Part shown: one piece after another, positions 62,198 through 64,000 of the stretch | How the letters are laid out: each line of letters begins with the position of its first letter | How positions within the stretch are numbered: position 1 is the stretch's first letter | From: JAXDJH01 sp034663635 | GTDB lineage: Bacteria; Actinomycetota; CADDZG01; WHSQ01 | Length of the DNA stretch: 64,000 bases | Assembly: GCA_034663635.1 (NCBI GenBank) | Contig: JAXDJH010000026.1 | Coordinates: 62,001-126,000, forward strand | Direction of reading: 5' to 3' | Made by a program: the position numbers and the translations under genes | Notes under the pieces: generated by a model | The model's database searches: none | What the model was told of the DNA's origin: nothing | The model's input: only the letters and a program-made list of their open reading frames with translations

Positions 62198-62452
62198 GTG
62201 GCTAAGTTCCGTTGCGTTTGCGGCCACGTCATTTCAACAAGCGGTGGCATTCCAAACCCCGATGAATGGCGCGTGCTATCTGACATTGAGTTCGACCAGC
62301 TGTCTGGCCTGGTCGATGTTGAGGAACTCTATCGGCGGATGCTAATCATGTACCGCTGCCCCGTAAGCGACCACTTGTGGGTGTTCTGGGATGGCTTTGA
62401 CGTGCCTCCGAAGCTCTACAGCCCAGAGGGCACTCCCAAGGGCTGGAACTGA
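62198..62452 (+). CDS. Small protein, possible second immunity factor
   Basis: The 84-residue protein starts with MAKFRCVCGHVISTSGG, a possible zinc-binding Cys-x-Cys pair (CVCGH) with a later Cys in MYRCPVSDH. The middle is acidic and helical (SDIEFDQLSGLVDVEELYRRML), and the end is aromatic (HLWVFWDGFDVPPKLYSP). Short proteins of this type occur near polymorphic toxins, so it may be a further immunity protein, perhaps for a lost or alternative tip. The GTG start lies 123 bp after the first candidate immunity gene. Confidence 0.6.
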   Translation: MAKFRCVCGHVISTSGGIPNPDEWRVLSDIEFDQLSGLVDVEELYRRMLIMYRCPVSDHLWVFWDGFDVPPKLYSPEGTPKGWN

Positions 62453-62576
62453 CACGAAAGGAACCGATCCACACGCTTCTCTTGTTCATTGATGGTGTCG
62501 CTACCGTGGCGCACCAAATAAATATTGGCTCCAGTGCCGGCGCCTCAACATGGTCTTTCCTTCCCGATACCCACCG

Positions 62577-62594
62577 GAGGGGGCATGCTCCCTC
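62577..62594. terminator. Hairpin between convergent genes
   Basis: GAGGG pairs with CCCTC around a centre containing the palindrome GCATGC, between the small Cys protein gene and the convergent minus-strand gene. The surrounding 160 bp are AT-richer and hold no recognised gene. Confidence 0.4.
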
Positions 62595-62620
62595 GGCCTA
62601 GCGAATCATGTCCTCTTTTG

Positions 62621-64000
62621 CTATCCCGAACGGGCTCCCTTGCAAACGTAGGACCCGCCTGAGCCGTCTTGTATCCTCCATTCAGTGGGCGCGAACGCGT
62701 AGTAGTCGCCCGACGGCGCGTCCACGTCAAGGTCCCACTTTCCCTTCGCGTTGGTCACGGCTGAACCAAGCGTCACGTCGCGGCCGGGCTCGCGTCGTCG
62801 AAGGGCCACGGTCCTCACGACTTGGCAGTCGATCCCGTGCTGGGCGTCGACCCTCGACCGCAGGACGCCGCCGAATCCACCAGGGAAGCGCTCGATCGTC
62901 ACGCTCGTCCGGAAGTACTCGAGCATGTGCCCCCACTCGACGTTCATCCCCCAGCGATAGAGCTCGGTCGCCTCCTGGATCCTTCCGTCGGCGTTGCTGT
63001 CGATACCGATGCGGAACTCATCGATGCCGACATTCTTCTTCCGCCATGTGAGCTCGGCCACGCCCTTCGCGTTCGTTGTGACGGTTCCGCGGACGACTCC
63101 ATTGTTCCCGAGATCGCGGTAGATCTCGTAGGCGATGGTTACGCCAGGAGCTGGGCCGGCGGCGCCTAGGCGCGTCGACAAAGTCACCCGATGGACGTCA
63201 TCACGATCCTCTTCGTAGTAAGGGGTGGCGACAAGATCACTCGTGAAGCGCCAGCGCATTGAGAAACTGGCAGTCTGACCGGGTTCGAGAGGTGACCTGC
63301 CGAGCCCATAGTCATCCCATTGAACCCCCAGAGCCTCTGGCCCTGAACCGGGTTCGTAAGTGTTGTCGAATCCCTGGCCCATCACGTCTCCGACTCCCTG
63401 TCGAACCTCCTCGGTATTGCCTTGTTGATACCGAGACCACGGCGATTCGGGTTGCTGGATCGCGTAGCCGCTGTAGCCGCGGTCGTCATCAGGGCTCGTG
63501 CAATAAGTCGGGTCCTCTGGCACGCCTTCCTGCGGTGTGAACGAACCGATCGAGAGCGGATTCTGACGGAGGTCTCCGTAAGCGCAATCTCCGTCGAGGC
63601 CGACATCGCCGTAAACGATGAAGCGAAAATTCACCGGCTGCTGTGAGACATTTTGGAGCTCCCAGCGTTTCTCGAAACTCTGTTGTCCGTTCACATAGCT
63701 CGTGTAGGACATGAGACGCATCTGGCTCGGGCCACCGAAGGTCATGACGTTCCGCTGTTCGTAAGGATCCTCGGGGACCCCGGTCCCCCTAACATGCGCG
63801 GATACGAGTTCGAAGGGCGTGTTCGAGTCGCCGTTATGGCCCCACATCGTGTAGCCGGCCTCGGACGAGTCGTAGATGGCGACGTTGAGGTATGCGCCGG
63901 GCGGGTTATCGAAGAACGCGTGGTTCAAGACGCCGTCGAATCGACCGCTGAATGCCCCAGTTGTGCACCACACATCGATATCCAGCGGTCGGCCGTCGAT
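62621..64000 (-). CDS. Large extracellular protein, C-terminal part (5' end outside window)
   Basis: The frame is open through base 64000 (nine more codons upstream of the GTG at 63973), so at least 459 residues are seen and the N-terminus is missing. The sequence is rich in aromatic and Asn/Asp residues and strand-like, for example LNVAIYDSSEAGYTMWGHNGDSN, WELQNVSQQPVNFRFIVYGDVGLDGD and PGQTASFSMRWRFTSDL. Near residue 280 there are Ig-like modules (VTIAYEIYRDLGNNGVVRGTVTTNAKGVAELTWRKKNVG), and a final CNA-B/Big_1-like unit with TNAKGKWDLDVDAPSG. It is probably a secreted or surface protein with sugar- or matrix-binding domains; no catalytic motif is recognised. Convergent with the immunity genes. 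Confidence 0.75.
   Translation of the reverse strand: MDGRPLDIDVWCTTGAFSGRFDGVLNHAFFDNPPGAYLNVAIYDSSEAGYTMWGHNGDSNTPFELVSAHVRGTGVPEDPYEQRNVMTFGGPSQMRLMSYTSYVNGQQSFEKRWELQNVSQQPVNFRFIVYGDVGLDGDCAYGDLRQNPLSIGSFTPQEGVPEDPTYCTSPDDDRGYSGYAIQQPESPWSRYQQGNTEEVRQGVGDVMGQGFDNTYEPGSGPEALGVQWDDYGLGRSPLEPGQTASFSMRWRFTSDLVATPYYEEDRDDVHRVTLSTRLGAAGPAPGVTIAYEIYRDLGNNGVVRGTVTTNAKGVAELTWRKKNVGIDEFRIGIDSNADGRIQEATELYRWGMNVEWGHMLEYFRTSVTIERFPGGFGGVLRSRVDAQHGIDCQVVRTVALRRREPGRDVTLGSAVTNAKGKWDLDVDAPSGDYYAFAPTEWRIQDGSGGSYVCKGARSG

Noticed and set aside
44004..62600. Second copy of the tRNA-Lys 3' end as attR within the window
   Set aside because: Scanned by eye for the TTCGATTCCCTGG and GCGACCCA blocks; no convincing copy was found downstream, so the right end is left open.

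Overview
This window looks like chromosomal DNA of a high-GC actinobacterium (Actinomycetota), probably from an uncultured or thinly sampled lineage. The signs are pervasive high GC, frequent GTG and TTG starts, apparently leaderless promoters, a fused E2-E1 2-oxoglutarate decarboxylase/dehydrogenase of the actinobacterial Kgd type, and three proteins of the mycothiol-dependent maleylpyruvate isomerase/DinB superfamily. I cannot place it more finely from sequence alone.

Region 1-43 kb is mostly housekeeping and exported-protein chromosome. It holds the tail of a TPR regulator, a small RTX-type protein, a polar amino acid ABC importer, Lon, a DEAD-box helicase and a BrkB membrane protein. An acidic secreted protein follows, behind what reads as a cyclic-di-GMP-I (GEMM) riboswitch. 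Next come a PlsC acyltransferase, an XRE regulator divergent from a GATase-like protein, and a translationally coupled three-gene operon (N-formylglutamate amidohydrolase-like, QEGLA/DUF1704 metallopeptidase, GshB-like ATP-grasp). After these are a tandem pilin-headgroup protein, a YpfJ-type zinc metallopeptidase, an ABC exporter pair, a His-rich beta-helix protein, a sigma-like protein with a membrane anchor, and an HD-GYP/HEAT gene pair. The stretch closes with assorted oxidoreductases, MFS transporters, a second RTX protein, an AlkA-like glycosylase, Kgd, and tRNA-His followed by a hemerythrin whose ribosome binding site can be sequestered.

Region 44-52.3 kb is a genomic island. A tyrosine integrase lies directly downstream of tRNA-Lys(CTT). 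It is followed by a lower-GC three-gene operon that matches an ABC-three-component (ABC-3C) conflict system: a C-terminal component with a nuclease-like N-terminus, a middle component, and a DUF3732 ABC ATPase with a zinc hook. A MobF relaxase-helicase then ends the recognisable mobility module, so the island reads as an integrative mobilizable element carrying a putative defence cargo.

Region 52.7-62.5 kb encodes a 2914-residue Sec-exported RHS/YD-repeat polymorphic toxin. Its C-terminal tip and two downstream small genes (candidate immunity proteins) have visibly lower GC than the body. The window closes with the C-terminal part of a large extracellular protein on the minus strand that runs off the edge.

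Starts were adjusted where a Shine-Dalgarno sequence, a signal peptide or a stop-start overlap argued for it. GC statements are by eye. No homology search was possible, so family names rest on motif recognition.
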